A stretch of DNA of 64,000 bases from Pontibacter sp. FD36 (GTDB taxonomy: Bacteria > Bacteroidota > Bacteroidia > Cytophagales > Hymenobacteraceae): the NCBI RefSeq assembly GCF_015686655.1, contig NZ_JADPMP010000005.1, forward strand, positions 248,001 to 312,000. The letters run 5' to 3'. Positions within the stretch are counted from its first letter, which is position 1. The number at the start of each line of letters is the position of its first letter. Positions 51,757 through 60,648 of this stretch are shown one piece after another. Below the pieces are notes generated by a model that did not search any database, had not been told where the DNA came from, and saw only the letters and a list, made by a program, of their open reading frames with translations. Both the position numbers and the translations under genes were made by a program.

Positions 51757-52200
51757 ATGGATACAGAATTTTACAACGAGCAGCCTCAAGGGTTAAGCAT
51801 TAATTTAGCGTCAAGAGATTTCTTGCAGAACACGGCGAGGTGGGGCAAGTTCTTAGCTATAGTTGGTTTTGTAGGCGTTGGCATCATGGTCCTGTTCGGG
51901 GTTATAGCCTTAACTATGGGAGCCAGCCTTGGCGGTGGAGCCATTAGTGGCACCTTCCTGAGCCTGTTCTATCTTCTGTTTGCTGCGCTTTATTTGTTGC
52001 CGGTTTTATACCTGTACAGGTTTTCGAGCAACATGCAGACTGGCCTTATGACTGAAGACGAAGAGACAATTGCAGCGTCATTCAAGAATTTAAAGTCCCT
52101 CTTTAAATTTATGGGCGTTCTTACAATCGTCTTCCTTGGATTTTATGCGCTGGCGCTGCTGGCCATGTTCTTTGGTGTCGCTATTGGCTCTTCCATTTAA
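51757..52200 (+). CDS. DUF5362 membrane protein
   Basis: 147 residues with four hydrophobic segments (about 30-52, 58-85, 88-100 region and 118-143). LSINLASRDFLQNTARWGKFLAIVGFVG and the central YLYRFSSNMQTGL...EETIAASFKNLKSLFKFMG fit DUF5362. No known function. It lies between two terminators. Confidence 0.85.
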   Translation: MDTEFYNEQPQGLSINLASRDFLQNTARWGKFLAIVGFVGVGIMVLFGVIALTMGASLGGGAISGTFLSLFYLLFAALYLLPVLYLYRFSSNMQTGLMTEDEETIAASFKNLKSLFKFMGVLTIVFLGFYALALLAMFFGVAIGSSI

Positions 52201-52222
52201 ATCAGCCTTTATACTAAAACAG

Positions 52223-52252
52223 AAAAGCACATCCCTCCGATGTGCTTTTTTT
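52223..52252 (+). terminator. Terminator of the DUF5362 gene
   Basis: A perfect 11-bp stem (52223-52233 and 52239-52249), loop CCTCC, followed by a T-run. Confidence 0.9.
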
Positions 52253-52319
52253 ATACCGCTACCTCCTGGCCCCCTCCCTGATTCTTGCGTACCTTGCAAC
52301 ACGAACTATCCTACACGCT

Positions 52320-53063
52320 ATGAAATCAGTAACCGGGCAAAGCGAGTTTACCGTGCGCTCCACCGAAACCGATCAAAACGGACAGGCGACCTTACCAGCG
52401 CTGGTCGGGTACATGCAGGAAGCTGCTTGGGACAACACAGCGACCATGGGCATCTCCATGTACGAGCTGCTGGAACAAGGCCTGACCTGGGTGCTGCAGC
52501 GCATGCGCGTCGAGATGTTCCGCTACCCCCGGCACCGTGAAAAGATTACGGTCGAAACCTGGGCCTCTGGCCGGGAGCGCGTGTTTCTGCACCGCGACTT
52601 CAGGGTATACAGCGCCGACCGCGAGCTGCTGGGGCAGGCGACGAGTGTGTGGCTGGTGATGGATGTGGTGAAGCGCCAAATGGTGTCTGTGCCCGATTTC
52701 ATAACAGCTGTGGAAGTAGTGCCTGGTGAGGAGCCATTGCCTTTTGCCAAAGGGAAACTGCCGCAGCTGGATCAGATCAGGTATGAGGAGCAAATGCCTG
52801 TCCGCTGGCACGACATCGACCTGAACCGCCACGTCACCAACACCCGCTACCTGCAATGGGTGCTGGAAACCTTATCAACTGAAATACTCACAACGCAGCA
52901 GCTACAGGAAATCGACATTATCTTCAAAGCGGAAAGTACGCTCGGCGATACTGTGCTCGCCACAGCAGGACCAGCGGAGGAGGCCGATACGTTTCTGCAC
53001 AAACTCACGAGCATCGATTCAGGCAAAGAACTGGTTCAGGCGAGAACTAAGTTTGGGAGTTGA
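52320..53063 (+). CDS. Acyl-ACP thioesterase
   Basis: 247 residues from ATG 52320; the longer frame would run through the preceding terminator. Double hot-dog fold: first repeat with VRSTETDQNGQATLPALVGYMQEAA, second with VRWHDIDLNRHVTNTRYLQW, which carries the catalytic Asp-Asn-His set of FatA/FatB-like enzymes. It releases free fatty acids from acyl-ACP in the cytoplasm. Stop TGA at 53063; no clear terminator. Confidence 0.93.
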   Translation: MKSVTGQSEFTVRSTETDQNGQATLPALVGYMQEAAWDNTATMGISMYELLEQGLTWVLQRMRVEMFRYPRHREKITVETWASGRERVFLHRDFRVYSADRELLGQATSVWLVMDVVKRQMVSVPDFITAVEVVPGEEPLPFAKGKLPQLDQIRYEEQMPVRWHDIDLNRHVTNTRYLQWVLETLSTEILTTQQLQEIDIIFKAESTLGDTVLATAGPAEEADTFLHKLTSIDSGKELVQARTKFGS

Positions 53064-53131
53064 GGAGTTTGAGGGGTGAGGAGGTTTAAAGTTAAAATTT
53101 CGACTAAATTGCAACAGCCGTTACGCAACAT

Positions 53132-53294
53132 ACCTCACAGTGTTTCCCAAACCTGTGAGCGTCTGTGCTAACTGCAGCGCTATACCTGGGTTTATGTCTT
53201 GTGCTGCCCAAGTATGGCAGTCTGGTATACTTGTTTCGAACGGAAGCGCTTCGTAGCAACAAAACACTCATAGGTCTGAAAGACACTGTGAGGT
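53132..53294. repeat. Element bounded by 12-bp inverted repeats and carrying the dispersed 14-mer
   Basis: ACCTCACAGTGT (53132-53143) and ACACTGTGAGGT (53283-53294) are perfect complements 163 bp end to end. Inside are copy 2 of GGAAGCGCTTCGTA (53242-53255) and one GCTATACCTGG. No coding frame. It fills the 299-bp gap between thioesterase and GNAT genes. Confidence 0.6.
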
Positions 53295-53362
53295 CAGCGC
53301 TTAACTACAGCATAATCAATCCTGAAAATCTTCACTAATACTCAAAATCCTGATTCAGACAA

Positions 53363-53836
53363 ATGCTAAACATCAGAAAAGGAACCATAGATGACCTGCC
53401 ACAGGTACACAATTTAATTAAAGAGTTGGCGGTATATGAAAAAGCGCCAGACGAAGTGACCAACACACTGGAGGATATGCATTGGGATGGCTTTGGGGAG
53501 AATCCGATCTTTAAATTCTTTGTGGCTGAAACAGAAGAGGGCATCGTAGGTATAGCGCTTTACTACATCGCCTATTCCACGTGGAAAGGAAAGATGCTGT
53601 TTCTGGAAGACCTGATTGTGACCGAACGCCAGCGCCGCAGTGGCATTGGCAAGATGCTGTTCAACGCCGTAGCCCGTGAGGCGAAGGAGATAGATGCCAA
53701 GCGCATGAAGTGGCAGGTACTGGACTGGAACGAACCAGCAATAGCTTTCTATAGGAAAATAGGTGCCAACCTCGACGGCGAGTGGATAAACTGCAACATG
53801 ACCGAAGAGCAGATCAAAGCTTACACCGCGGACTAA
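53363..53836 (+). CDS. GNAT N-acetyltransferase (diamine acetyltransferase-like)
   Basis: 157 residues. IRKGTIDDLPQVHNLIKELAVYEKAP at the start; acetyl-CoA loop VTERQRRSGIGKMLF (Q/RxxGxG/A type); and WNEPAIAFYRKIGA near the end. The pattern LAVYEKAPDEV and YSTWKGKMLFLEDL resembles spermidine/spermine (thialysine) acetyltransferases. Substrate is inferred. The TAA stop is part of TAAGGTATAGCG. Confidence 0.9.
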   Translation: MLNIRKGTIDDLPQVHNLIKELAVYEKAPDEVTNTLEDMHWDGFGENPIFKFFVAETEEGIVGIALYYIAYSTWKGKMLFLEDLIVTERQRRSGIGKMLFNAVAREAKEIDAKRMKWQVLDWNEPAIAFYRKIGANLDGEWINCNMTEEQIKAYTAD

Positions 53837-53933
53837 GGTATAGCGTGACTCAGGCGACCTGCAAAAGCATAAATGCAGCAAGGCCGGCAATGATTATGCC
53901 CTGCGCGAACACTTACCAACTCAGCTAAATAAG

Positions 53934-53969
53934 AACAGGCCCGCGCTCAGGTATAGCACGGGCCTGTTT
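53934..53969. terminator. Bidirectional terminator with a GGTATAGC copy in its loop
   Basis: A 10-bp perfect stem (53934-53943 and 53959-53968) whose loop includes AGGTATAGC. Serves GNAT on plus and DUF4286 on minus. Confidence 0.8.
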
Positions 53970-53988
53970 GCTGATAAGATGGATTGAT

Positions 53989-54315
53989 TTACTGATCTTT
54001 CTCCACATCCTGGCCTACAATCTCCAGCAAAGAGCGGAAAGCCACAAATTTTTCCGGATAGCGATTCAGCACCTTGGCTTGCAACCCCGGGGCATGGTCG
54101 CGCTGGTACTCCTCCAAGTCTTCCAGGTTGCGGCAGGTGTACTGTACGGCATAGGTAGTGCCGCCATTGTCTTCCTCGTGCAGCAGGCGGGCAATTTGAT
54201 TGTTAAGGAAATAGCCTGTTGCCATTACTTCCGGTATGTGCGTGCTCTTCATCCAGTCTAGCCACTCTTCGGCCACACTGTTGTCGATGTTGATAGTTAC
54301 GTTGTATATAATCAT
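53989..54315 (-). CDS. DUF4286 family protein
   Basis: 108 residues from ATG 54315 (MIIYNVTINIDNSVAEEW). The DUF4286 core DWMKSTHIPEVMATGYF and YAVQYTCRNLEDLEEYQRDHAP is clear; it is a small ferredoxin-like (dimeric alpha-beta barrel) protein of unknown role. The longer upstream frame shows no conserved sequence. Confidence 0.9.
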   Translation of the reverse strand: MIIYNVTINIDNSVAEEWLDWMKSTHIPEVMATGYFLNNQIARLLHEEDNGGTTYAVQYTCRNLEDLEEYQRDHAPGLQAKVLNRYPEKFVAFRSLLEIVGQDVEKDQ

Positions 54316-54477
54316 ACTCAAAATTACGATTTCGGCAGCTTTTTGTAAGGTATAGCGCTGAAAATTTGCTGAAATGCTTAACCTGTGAGAGCAGCAAAAG
54401 GCAGACAGTAACACATGTGGCAAGGTATACCTGCAGCCTCAAATACTCTTCAGCTTAATGCTTGATAATGCCAGCGA

Positions 54478-55719
54478 TTACAGCGGCTCCATGTAATTCA
54501 GGTCTTTGCCATAGGTTTCATCCAGCGTCAGGATAGAGTAGATGGCAATGACCAGGCAGAGCACGGCCAGTAGTATGGCGCCCGGTACCAGTCCGACACC
54601 GTCTTTGAGATAAGTAAAGGCAATGGTGAGTGGCACGACTGCTCCCCGTACAAAGTTAGGCACCGTGGTAGTTACCGTAGCCCGGATATTGGTGCCGAAC
54701 TGCTCTGCTGCTATGGTCACAAACACGGCCCAGTATCCCCCGGCAAAGCCTAACGCCACACACAAGGTATAGAAGGCTGTCAGGCTGAACTCCCTGCCCA
54801 AAAGGTACACGCCAATGAAAATGCCGGTGAGCAGCAGGAATGCCAGCACAATGTTTCGTCGGCTCTGGAAGCGCTGGCTCAGGAAGCCGCTGGCAAAATC
54901 GCCGAACACGAGGCCGAGATAGCAGAAGGAAACAGCCCGCGCCGCCGACACTGTGTCTTTCACACCCAAGGCCACCCCAAACTCAGGCGAGAAGGTAATG
55001 AGGATGCCTACCACATACCAGATCGGCACCCCGATCAGGATACACTTGAGGTACTTCCAGAAACGTTTGGCATTGGTAAAGAGCGACAGAAAATTGCCGC
55101 GTGTCACATTGGTCTGCTTCAGGTTGTTGAACATGCCCGACTCGTATACCCCAACACGCAGCAGAAGCAACAGCATGCCTAGTCCACCACCGATGAAATA
55201 AGCCGTGCGCCATCCAAAGTATTCGCCGACTATACCTGCCAGTATGGCTCCTGATATCCCAATGGTGGCTACTACCATGGTGCCATAGCCGCGCTTCTCC
55301 TTCGGCAGCACCTCTGATACCAGCGTAATACCTGCGCCCAACTCTCCGGCCAGTCCCACGCCCGCGACAAAGCGCAGCACCGCATACATGGGTATAGTGG
55401 TTACAAAGCCGTTGAGGATATTGGCGATGGAATAGAGAAAGATTGAGCCGAAAAGCACCGATAGCCTTCCCTTCTTATCGCCCAGCACACCCCAGGCTAT
55501 ACCGCCCAGCAGCATACCGGCCATTTGCATGTTCAGTAGCATCACGCCGTCTTCCAGTAGGGCGGTAGGGTCCGTTACACCCAGCGACTGCAAGCTGGGT
55601 ATACGCACAATGCTGAAAAGCACGAGGTCGTATATGTCGACAAAGTAGCCCAGGGCCGCTACAATAACAGCCGTGTTGAAAAGGTAGTGTTTTTGAGGAG
55701 ATGATTTCAGGGTGGGCAT
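54478..55719 (-). CDS. MFS transporter (metabolite:H+ symporter/sugar-porter-like)
   Basis: 413 residues, about 12 membrane helices. DIYDLVLFSIV in helix 1, GGIAWGVLGDKKGRLSVLFGS (motif A), RFVAGVGLAGELGAGITLVSEVLPKEKRGYG and the C-half RFQSRRNIVLAF are typical of the MHS/sialate-type subgroup. The acid in helix 1 suggests proton coupling. Substrate unknown. Monocistronic. Confidence 0.92.
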   Translation of the reverse strand: MPTLKSSPQKHYLFNTAVIVAALGYFVDIYDLVLFSIVRIPSLQSLGVTDPTALLEDGVMLLNMQMAGMLLGGIAWGVLGDKKGRLSVLFGSIFLYSIANILNGFVTTIPMYAVLRFVAGVGLAGELGAGITLVSEVLPKEKRGYGTMVVATIGISGAILAGIVGEYFGWRTAYFIGGGLGMLLLLLRVGVYESGMFNNLKQTNVTRGNFLSLFTNAKRFWKYLKCILIGVPIWYVVGILITFSPEFGVALGVKDTVSAARAVSFCYLGLVFGDFASGFLSQRFQSRRNIVLAFLLLTGIFIGVYLLGREFSLTAFYTLCVALGFAGGYWAVFVTIAAEQFGTNIRATVTTTVPNFVRGAVVPLTIAFTYLKDGVGLVPGAILLAVLCLVIAIYSILTLDETYGKDLNYMEPL

Positions 55720-55813
55720 AAGGTTCAGGTTATGACAGCTTTAAATATAGCGTTTTGCTGATAATTGTGAAAGACCTGGCCGTGGAGGTATAATCTTTTG
55801 ACGATTTCCCTTA

Positions 55814-55835
55814 GATTAGTGTGTTCGATCTAATC
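55814..55835. promoter_or_regulatory. Inverted repeat GATTAG-N10-CTAATC before the DUF3052 gene
   Basis: A 6-bp dyad with a 10-bp spacer, one helical turn centre to centre plus, ending 10 bp before ATG 55846. Operator-like. Confidence 0.35.
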
Positions 55836-55845
55836 AGAAACTAGC

Positions 55846-56478
55846 ATGCAGGATATAGCCAGGAAATTAAATTTAAAAGTAGGATGGCAGGTGCTGGTGC
55901 TCAATGCGCAGGCAGGTATAGTTGAAGCACTGCAGAGCCAGGGCATGACCACCCATACTTCTCCCGAAAAAGGCGTGGAGTACGATGCGGTGCAGGTGTT
56001 TGCCACTAATAGCAAGGAGCTAAGCTACTATATACCTTTGGCTGTGCCGTCGCTCAAGCACAATGGCATGCTGTGGGTAGCTTATCCAAAGAAATCATCA
56101 GGAATAAAGTCGGACCTGAACCGAGACAATGGCTGGGAGTCAGTGTCAGAACTGGGCTACGCTCCTGTCCGGCAGGTAGCGGTGGACGATACCTGGTCTT
56201 CACTGCGTTTTAAGCACGAGTCGGAGCGAAGTGCTCCTTCTAAATTTGGAGTAGATGCCCCAGGTATAGACCGCAAGAGCAGAACAGTGGAAGTTCCGCA
56301 GGACCTGCGTGAGGCACTGGAGTCAGCCGGGTTGCTGGAGACTTTCGAAAAGCTGGCCTTTACGCACCGCAAGGAGCATGTGCTGGCCATACAGGAAGCC
56401 AAGCGCCCCGAGACAAGAGCCAACCGTATCGGCAAAACCATTCAGATGCTGATGGGACAACAACTGCTCGGCCGTTAA
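55846..56478 (+). CDS. DUF3052 plus YdeI/OmpD-associated domain protein
   Basis: 210 residues. The N-part (KLNLKVGWQVLVLNA ... LWVAYPKKSSGIKSDLNRDNGW) matches DUF3052. The C-part (VEVPQDLREALESAGLLETFEKLAFTHRKEHVLAIQEAKRPETRANRIGK) matches the YdeI/OmpD-associated region seen in bacteriocin-protection proteins. The fusion itself is known to occur. Cytoplasmic, function unknown. Confidence 0.85.
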   Translation: MQDIARKLNLKVGWQVLVLNAQAGIVEALQSQGMTTHTSPEKGVEYDAVQVFATNSKELSYYIPLAVPSLKHNGMLWVAYPKKSSGIKSDLNRDNGWESVSELGYAPVRQVAVDDTWSSLRFKHESERSAPSKFGVDAPGIDRKSRTVEVPQDLREALESAGLLETFEKLAFTHRKEHVLAIQEAKRPETRANRIGKTIQMLMGQQLLGR

Positions 56479-56558
56479 AGCAGGTATAGTAGTCCTGTGC
56501 ACGACAATGCGGAGCCTCGCTGCGGATTAGCTGCGTAGCTTAAGAAGAGTCAAAAAAC

Positions 56559-56597
56559 AAAAGACCGCAGCAGGATACACCTGTTGCGGTCTTTTTT
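56559..56597. terminator. Bidirectional terminator
   Basis: A 16-bp stem (56559-56574 and 56580-56595) with one GU pair, T-run on plus, and A-run before it. Confidence 0.88.
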
Positions 56598-56618
56598 ATG
56601 CTTTTTTATCGCAGCAAC

Positions 56619-57185
56619 TTAGTTTGCCACGATCACATTAAAATCAACATCAATGTCTGTGCTGCCAGCAGTGGTGTTAGTGCCTGTCTTCAAGCCGCCC
56701 GGCTGGTGCTTCAGCACCACTTTCAGTTTGCCGTTGCCAGTACCTGCGCCGGTTGTCACAGTCGACTCCAGCCCTACAGGACGGTTGTTCTGGTCCATGT
56801 CTGTGATGGCTACGTTCACAGTGGCATTGCTGCCTGCATCAGGCGTAAAGGTATATACAAGCAAGTGCTCGTCACGCTCATTGCGGATTTCGGCAGTCAT
56901 ATCAGCTACTGGCGTCTTGCTTTCATCGGCTAATGTCACCACGGCAGTATACTCTGTGCCCGGTCTTAGCGTGAGGGGAGCATTCTGAACCTGGGTACCT
57001 GTTATCGTGCTGATAGTAGCTTCTGCATCCTGGCCTTTACCTGTTGGTGTTAGCGAGATCGTGACAGCAGTGATTACCTCTTCTTCTTCATCCGGACCTG
57101 GTTGGTCATCGTCTTTGCATGAAGTGGTAAACAATAAGGTTCCCATTAACAGAAAAGCCATATACGGCCTCAATAGCTTGTTCAT
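56619..57185 (-). CDS. Lipoprotein of the TonB-receptor cluster (1)
   Basis: 188 residues. Lipobox FTTSC (C23). An acidic stretch (KDDDQPGPDEEEE) follows, then a beta-rich domain with DADxxE-like ITDMDQNNRPVGLES and GNGKLKVVLKHQPGGLKTG near the end. It is a full-length paralog of the next gene, including identical total length. No family name known to me. Lies at the far end of the histidine-rich TonB cluster and probably works on the same substrate. Confidence 0.82.
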   Translation of the reverse strand: MNKLLRPYMAFLLMGTLLFTTSCKDDDQPGPDEEEEVITAVTISLTPTGKGQDAEATISTITGTQVQNAPLTLRPGTEYTAVVTLADESKTPVADMTAEIRNERDEHLLVYTFTPDAGSNATVNVAITDMDQNNRPVGLESTVTTGAGTGNGKLKVVLKHQPGGLKTGTNTTAGSTDIDVDFNVIVAN

Positions 57186-57374
57186 AAGTAATGAATTTCG
57201 TTGTAATAGATATAAATTAGAACTTAAATATATAGCCTTTTGGCCAAATATACGACAGTTTTGTAAGAATAGCCTTGTTGGTCTATGCCTAATATCCCGA
57301 TTACGCCAATTCAGCTCAGCTTGTTATTGCCTGTGCACTTATGGTAAAAAATCGTGGCGAATCAAGAGTAAATA

Positions 57375-57404
57375 AGAACAGGCACCCATCTGAATGCCTG
57401 TTCT
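57375..57404 (-). terminator. Hairpin between the two paralogous lipoprotein genes
   Basis: A perfect 10-bp stem (57375-57384 and 57395-57404), followed on the minus strand by CTTATTT; a weak terminator. Confidence 0.6.
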
Positions 57405-57417
57405 AAGTAGGTTCTTC

Positions 57418-57984
57418 TTACTGTAGTGTAATGTTGAATTGCACATCCGCATCGGTGCCGCCTGTGCTGATGTTGCTGTTATCTGTCTTTAAGCCGCCCG
57501 GTTGGTGCTTGAGCACTACCCGCAGTTTACCTGCTTGCGGATTTGAAGATGTCTGGATAGTGTTCTCCAGGCCAATTGGGCGGCCATTGCTGTCGCGGTC
57601 TGTAGTCGTCACGGTAAGCAGTGTGGCTGGTGATGGCTCAAAGAAGAACTGGTGCTCGCTACCCTTCTCCCTGATCTCTGCTGTCAGATCTTCTTCGTGA
57701 TGCGACTCATCCATCAGCGTGATGGTGGTGTTATACACCTTGCCTGCCTGTAACATCACGTTTTCCGGAGTATACACAGGAGCTTGTCCACCATCACCAT
57801 CCAGGTCACGGTAAGTGGCTGTTACGGCCTGGCCGCCATCCTGCGGTGTCATGGTGAGCATCACAGTCGTGATCAGCTCTTCTTCGTGGTCATGCGGTTC
57901 ATGGTCGTGGTCGTCGCAAGAGGTGAAAGCTACAAGTGATCCGAAAAGTGCTAGTGTCAAGTATGGTCTGAATATTTTGTTCAT
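57418..57984 (-). CDS. Histidine-rich lipoprotein of the TonB-receptor cluster (2)
   Basis: 188 residues. Lipobox FTSC (C23), directly followed by DDHDHEPHDHEEE, a metal-binding-type His/Asp/Glu string. A second HHEED is in the middle. The domain otherwise matches paralog 1 (TDRDSNGRPIGLEN and GKLRVVLKHQPGGLKT). It starts 57 bp after the TonB receptor stop, so it is in its transcript. It may capture or hand over a metal ion to the receptor. Confidence 0.85.
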   Translation of the reverse strand: MNKIFRPYLTLALFGSLVAFTSCDDHDHEPHDHEEELITTVMLTMTPQDGGQAVTATYRDLDGDGGQAPVYTPENVMLQAGKVYNTTITLMDESHHEEDLTAEIREKGSEHQFFFEPSPATLLTVTTTDRDSNGRPIGLENTIQTSSNPQAGKLRVVLKHQPGGLKTDNSNISTGGTDADVQFNITLQ

Positions 57985-58041
57985 GATAAAAAGTCTTTTT
58001 TGGGTTTGAAATGAAAAGTTGAACGATAAAGCCGAAATAGG

Positions 58042-60411
58042 CTAGCGGCCACTGAAGTTGAGCGGAAGTTTCACGCGGAACAGCAGCATGCGCCCCATAT
58101 CGTCAGTAAAGTACCTGAAGCGGTTCAGGTAGTCGCGGTAAGCGGTATTGAGCAGGTTGCTGCCCGTAATACCCAGCTCCACAGGCTGTCGCCCGAAGTG
58201 TACCGTAGTGCCTGCCTCCAGGTTGAGCAGGAAGTAGCCCGCTGGCGGGGCCATGTAATCCTGCTCGGCCACGGTAGGCACGCGGGTTTGCTCGGCCACA
58301 TAGGTGCCACCCAGCGCAAAATAAGTATCGCTGGTATTGCCTATACCTGCCAAGCGATCCGTGTCGAAGCGTAGCATGTTGTTATACCTGTCCGCTGGCA
58401 CACCCACCAGGTGGTCGTTCAGGTCCAGGTTTCGGGCACGTACTATAGAAGTGCGCGACTCCAGGTATAGCTGCGGTGTGAAGCGATACTCCAGGTCCAG
58501 ATCTATACCTCTGAAGATGGCATCCGCCTGCTTGTACTCAAACGTCGGGAAGGCCCCGCGAATGGTGAGTGTCGGCGGCTGCACCGGTGCCAGGTAGATA
58601 TAGTCGTTGATGAAGTTGTTGTACACGCTCAGCTTGCCGTTCAGGCGCTGGTTGCCATAGTAGGTCACGGAAGCCTCAAAGTTGTAGGCCTGCTCGGAGT
58701 TCAGGTCGCGGTTGCCGCGCTCGTAACTGGCAGAGCCATGGTGTACCCCGTCACTGAACAGCTCGTTTGCCCCCGGCGCCCGCCAGGCTGAGGTAGCACT
58801 CAAGCCGAATGTGAGGTGGTAGCCTACGTCATACAAAGCACCCAAGGTACCCGAAACGTTGTGGAACTGGTACTCCGGCCGGATAATGTCAGAGTTTCGC
58901 TCCCGCTTCGTGATATTGAGTTTCTTGTAATCGTAACGCAGCCCGCCTTCGAGTTGCAACCTGTCTTTGCGCCACTTCTCCGTTACAAAAGCTCCCGCCG
59001 TGAAATTGCGGAAGAAAGGAATGAAGTAGCGCCCCTTGTAGGTATTGTTCTGGTAAATCGTATTAATGCCCATAGCACCTGTAAAGTTACCTACCGGCGC
59101 GTGCTCCCACACGGCCTCGGTCGTATGGGTAGTAATATCCAGTGTCAGCTCCGGGGCGGCGCTCGATGCACGGTGCAGGTCGTACTCCTGGCGGACGTTA
59201 CGCTGCAAGCCATACACGAATTCCAGTCTGCCCGCATTGCCCGTATCCCAGTAGGCTTTGGTTTTGAGCAAATGGTGACTCACGTCCTGGTATGGGCGAT
59301 CGATGGTATAGGTAAAGTCGTAACTGGTCTGCTCGGGCCGCTCCCGCCCGATAGCATTCTCCAGATCTGTCAGATTCCCGATGTGCGATGCCTTGAGAAT
59401 ACCCAGCTTCGTGTTGAACTGGCTGTAATAAACCTCCGCTCCATAGTTTTCCTTCTTATACCCAAGTGCTCCCGAGAAATTCAGCTCCTGAAAGCCTGTG
59501 TTCTGCATGTAATAGTCGGCTGTGCGGGCATTGCCGGCACGCTTTGCCGTACCCTGCAGGCGCCAGCTCAAAGCAGGTATTCTGGCAGGCTTGCCTTCTA
59601 CAGTAGCCGAAACAGCTCCCTGGCGATTGTTGGTAGACCCCAGTAGGTTTAGCTCACCGCTCACGCCAGCTGTGTCGGGCAGCGCCTTTGGCTCCACGAG
59701 CACCACTCCGCCAATGGCGTCGGCACCGTAGCGCACGCCGGCAGCTCCTTTCACCACCTTCAGCTCAGAAGCCACAAAAGGGTCGATCTCCGGTGCATGC
59801 TCAGCCCCCCATTGCTGTCCTTCGTGGCGTACGCCATTGTTGAGCATCAGAATGCGGTTGCTGTGCAAGCCGTGGATAACAGGCTTCGAGATGGTTGGGC
59901 CGGTCTGCATAGTAGACACTCCCGAGAGGTTTTGCAACGACTCCGCCAGCGAAAGGCCGCGTGTCGTCTCCAGTTCCCGCCCGGAAAGCGTTCCCGTAGA
60001 CTGCGCCTCCTCAGTCAGGCGCTCTCCCGTGATCAACACTTGATTGAGCTGCCGCGCATCGATGTGCAGTGTGAGGTTGCGTACCGTAGAGGTGGTCATG
60101 CGGAGCGTAGGCCGCTCCATCACATAGCCGATATAAGTGACCTTGAGGGTATAGCTACCCCGGCACAGGTGATGAAAATGGTAATTGCCGTATTCGTCCG
60201 ACAAAGTGCCACGCTGCAGCTCTTCTATATAAATAGTAGCGCCAATGAGTGGCTCCCGGGTGTCATGGTCCAGCACCTTACCTGAGAGGGTAAGGCCGCA
60301 GTCCTGCTCCGGGTTTTCGCCGTCCAGGTATAGCTGCCCCTGCGCCACCGCCATAGGAGCCATGAGGAGTAGCTGCCACAAGAGCACGATTATGAATTTG
60401 GATCTATACAC
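58042..60411 (-). CDS. TonB-dependent outer-membrane receptor, probable metal transporter
   Basis: 789 residues from a GTG start (60411) before a signal peptide (FIIVLLWQLLLMAPMAVAQ). Carboxypeptidase-regulatory-like domain at about 40-115 (SGKVLDHDTREPLIGATIYIEE). The plug spans about 125-235 (VSTMQTGPTISKPVIHGLHSNRILMLNNGV). The barrel follows and includes ELFSDGVHHGSASYERGN, a stretch common in ZnuD-like receptors. There is no SusD partner. The flanking histidine-rich genes suggest zinc, copper or nickel uptake rather than a polysaccharide. Confidence 0.92.
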   Translation of the reverse strand: MYRSKFIIVLLWQLLLMAPMAVAQGQLYLDGENPEQDCGLTLSGKVLDHDTREPLIGATIYIEELQRGTLSDEYGNYHFHHLCRGSYTLKVTYIGYVMERPTLRMTTSTVRNLTLHIDARQLNQVLITGERLTEEAQSTGTLSGRELETTRGLSLAESLQNLSGVSTMQTGPTISKPVIHGLHSNRILMLNNGVRHEGQQWGAEHAPEIDPFVASELKVVKGAAGVRYGADAIGGVVLVEPKALPDTAGVSGELNLLGSTNNRQGAVSATVEGKPARIPALSWRLQGTAKRAGNARTADYYMQNTGFQELNFSGALGYKKENYGAEVYYSQFNTKLGILKASHIGNLTDLENAIGRERPEQTSYDFTYTIDRPYQDVSHHLLKTKAYWDTGNAGRLEFVYGLQRNVRQEYDLHRASSAAPELTLDITTHTTEAVWEHAPVGNFTGAMGINTIYQNNTYKGRYFIPFFRNFTAGAFVTEKWRKDRLQLEGGLRYDYKKLNITKRERNSDIIRPEYQFHNVSGTLGALYDVGYHLTFGLSATSAWRAPGANELFSDGVHHGSASYERGNRDLNSEQAYNFEASVTYYGNQRLNGKLSVYNNFINDYIYLAPVQPPTLTIRGAFPTFEYKQADAIFRGIDLDLEYRFTPQLYLESRTSIVRARNLDLNDHLVGVPADRYNNMLRFDTDRLAGIGNTSDTYFALGGTYVAEQTRVPTVAEQDYMAPPAGYFLLNLEAGTTVHFGRQPVELGITGSNLLNTAYRDYLNRFRYFTDDMGRMLLFRVKLPLNFSGR

Positions 60412-60585
60412 AGTTTGTGTAAAGTTTAGGTATAAGGTGTTGGCTACAGCCTGCCGCTAACCCGCCAACTGAAAAGCAGCCACAGGTATAGGTACAGCCA
60501 TAATGCCAGAAAAATAAATAACAGGAATACCAGAAGACAGTACCTGATGCCGATAAGAAAACAGCAGGTATGCTATACTGATAAG

Positions 60586-60632
60586 CCAGTCTGAAAACAG
60601 ATGTCGGGAGAGGCGACATGCCGTAAGACTGG
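60586..60632 (-). other. Possible structured RNA between the histidine-rich gene and the TonB receptor gene
   Basis: Nested helices: CCAGTCT (60586-60592) with AGACTGG (60626-60632), and inside it ATGTCG (60601-60606) with CGACAT (60614-60619), with an internal loop on each side. The surrounding 237-bp spacer (60412-60648) has no gene. It might be a leader element or a processing site. Confidence 0.35.
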
Positions 60633-60648
60633 AAAGAGAGCGGAAGGT

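Noticed and set aside
52242..52319. Longer N-terminus for the acyl-ACP thioesterase
   Set aside because: It would begin within the terminator of the preceding gene; the ATG at 52320 matches the family start.
53140..53164. Third ECF-like promoter (TGTTTCC ... CGTCT)
   Set aside because: The spacer is 12 instead of 10 bp, the TGTAA part reads CACAG, and it lies within the inverted-repeat element about 200 bp from the next gene.
60586..60632. Cobalamin riboswitch before the TonB receptor
   Set aside because: No B12-box or other conserved cobalamin core on the coding strand.
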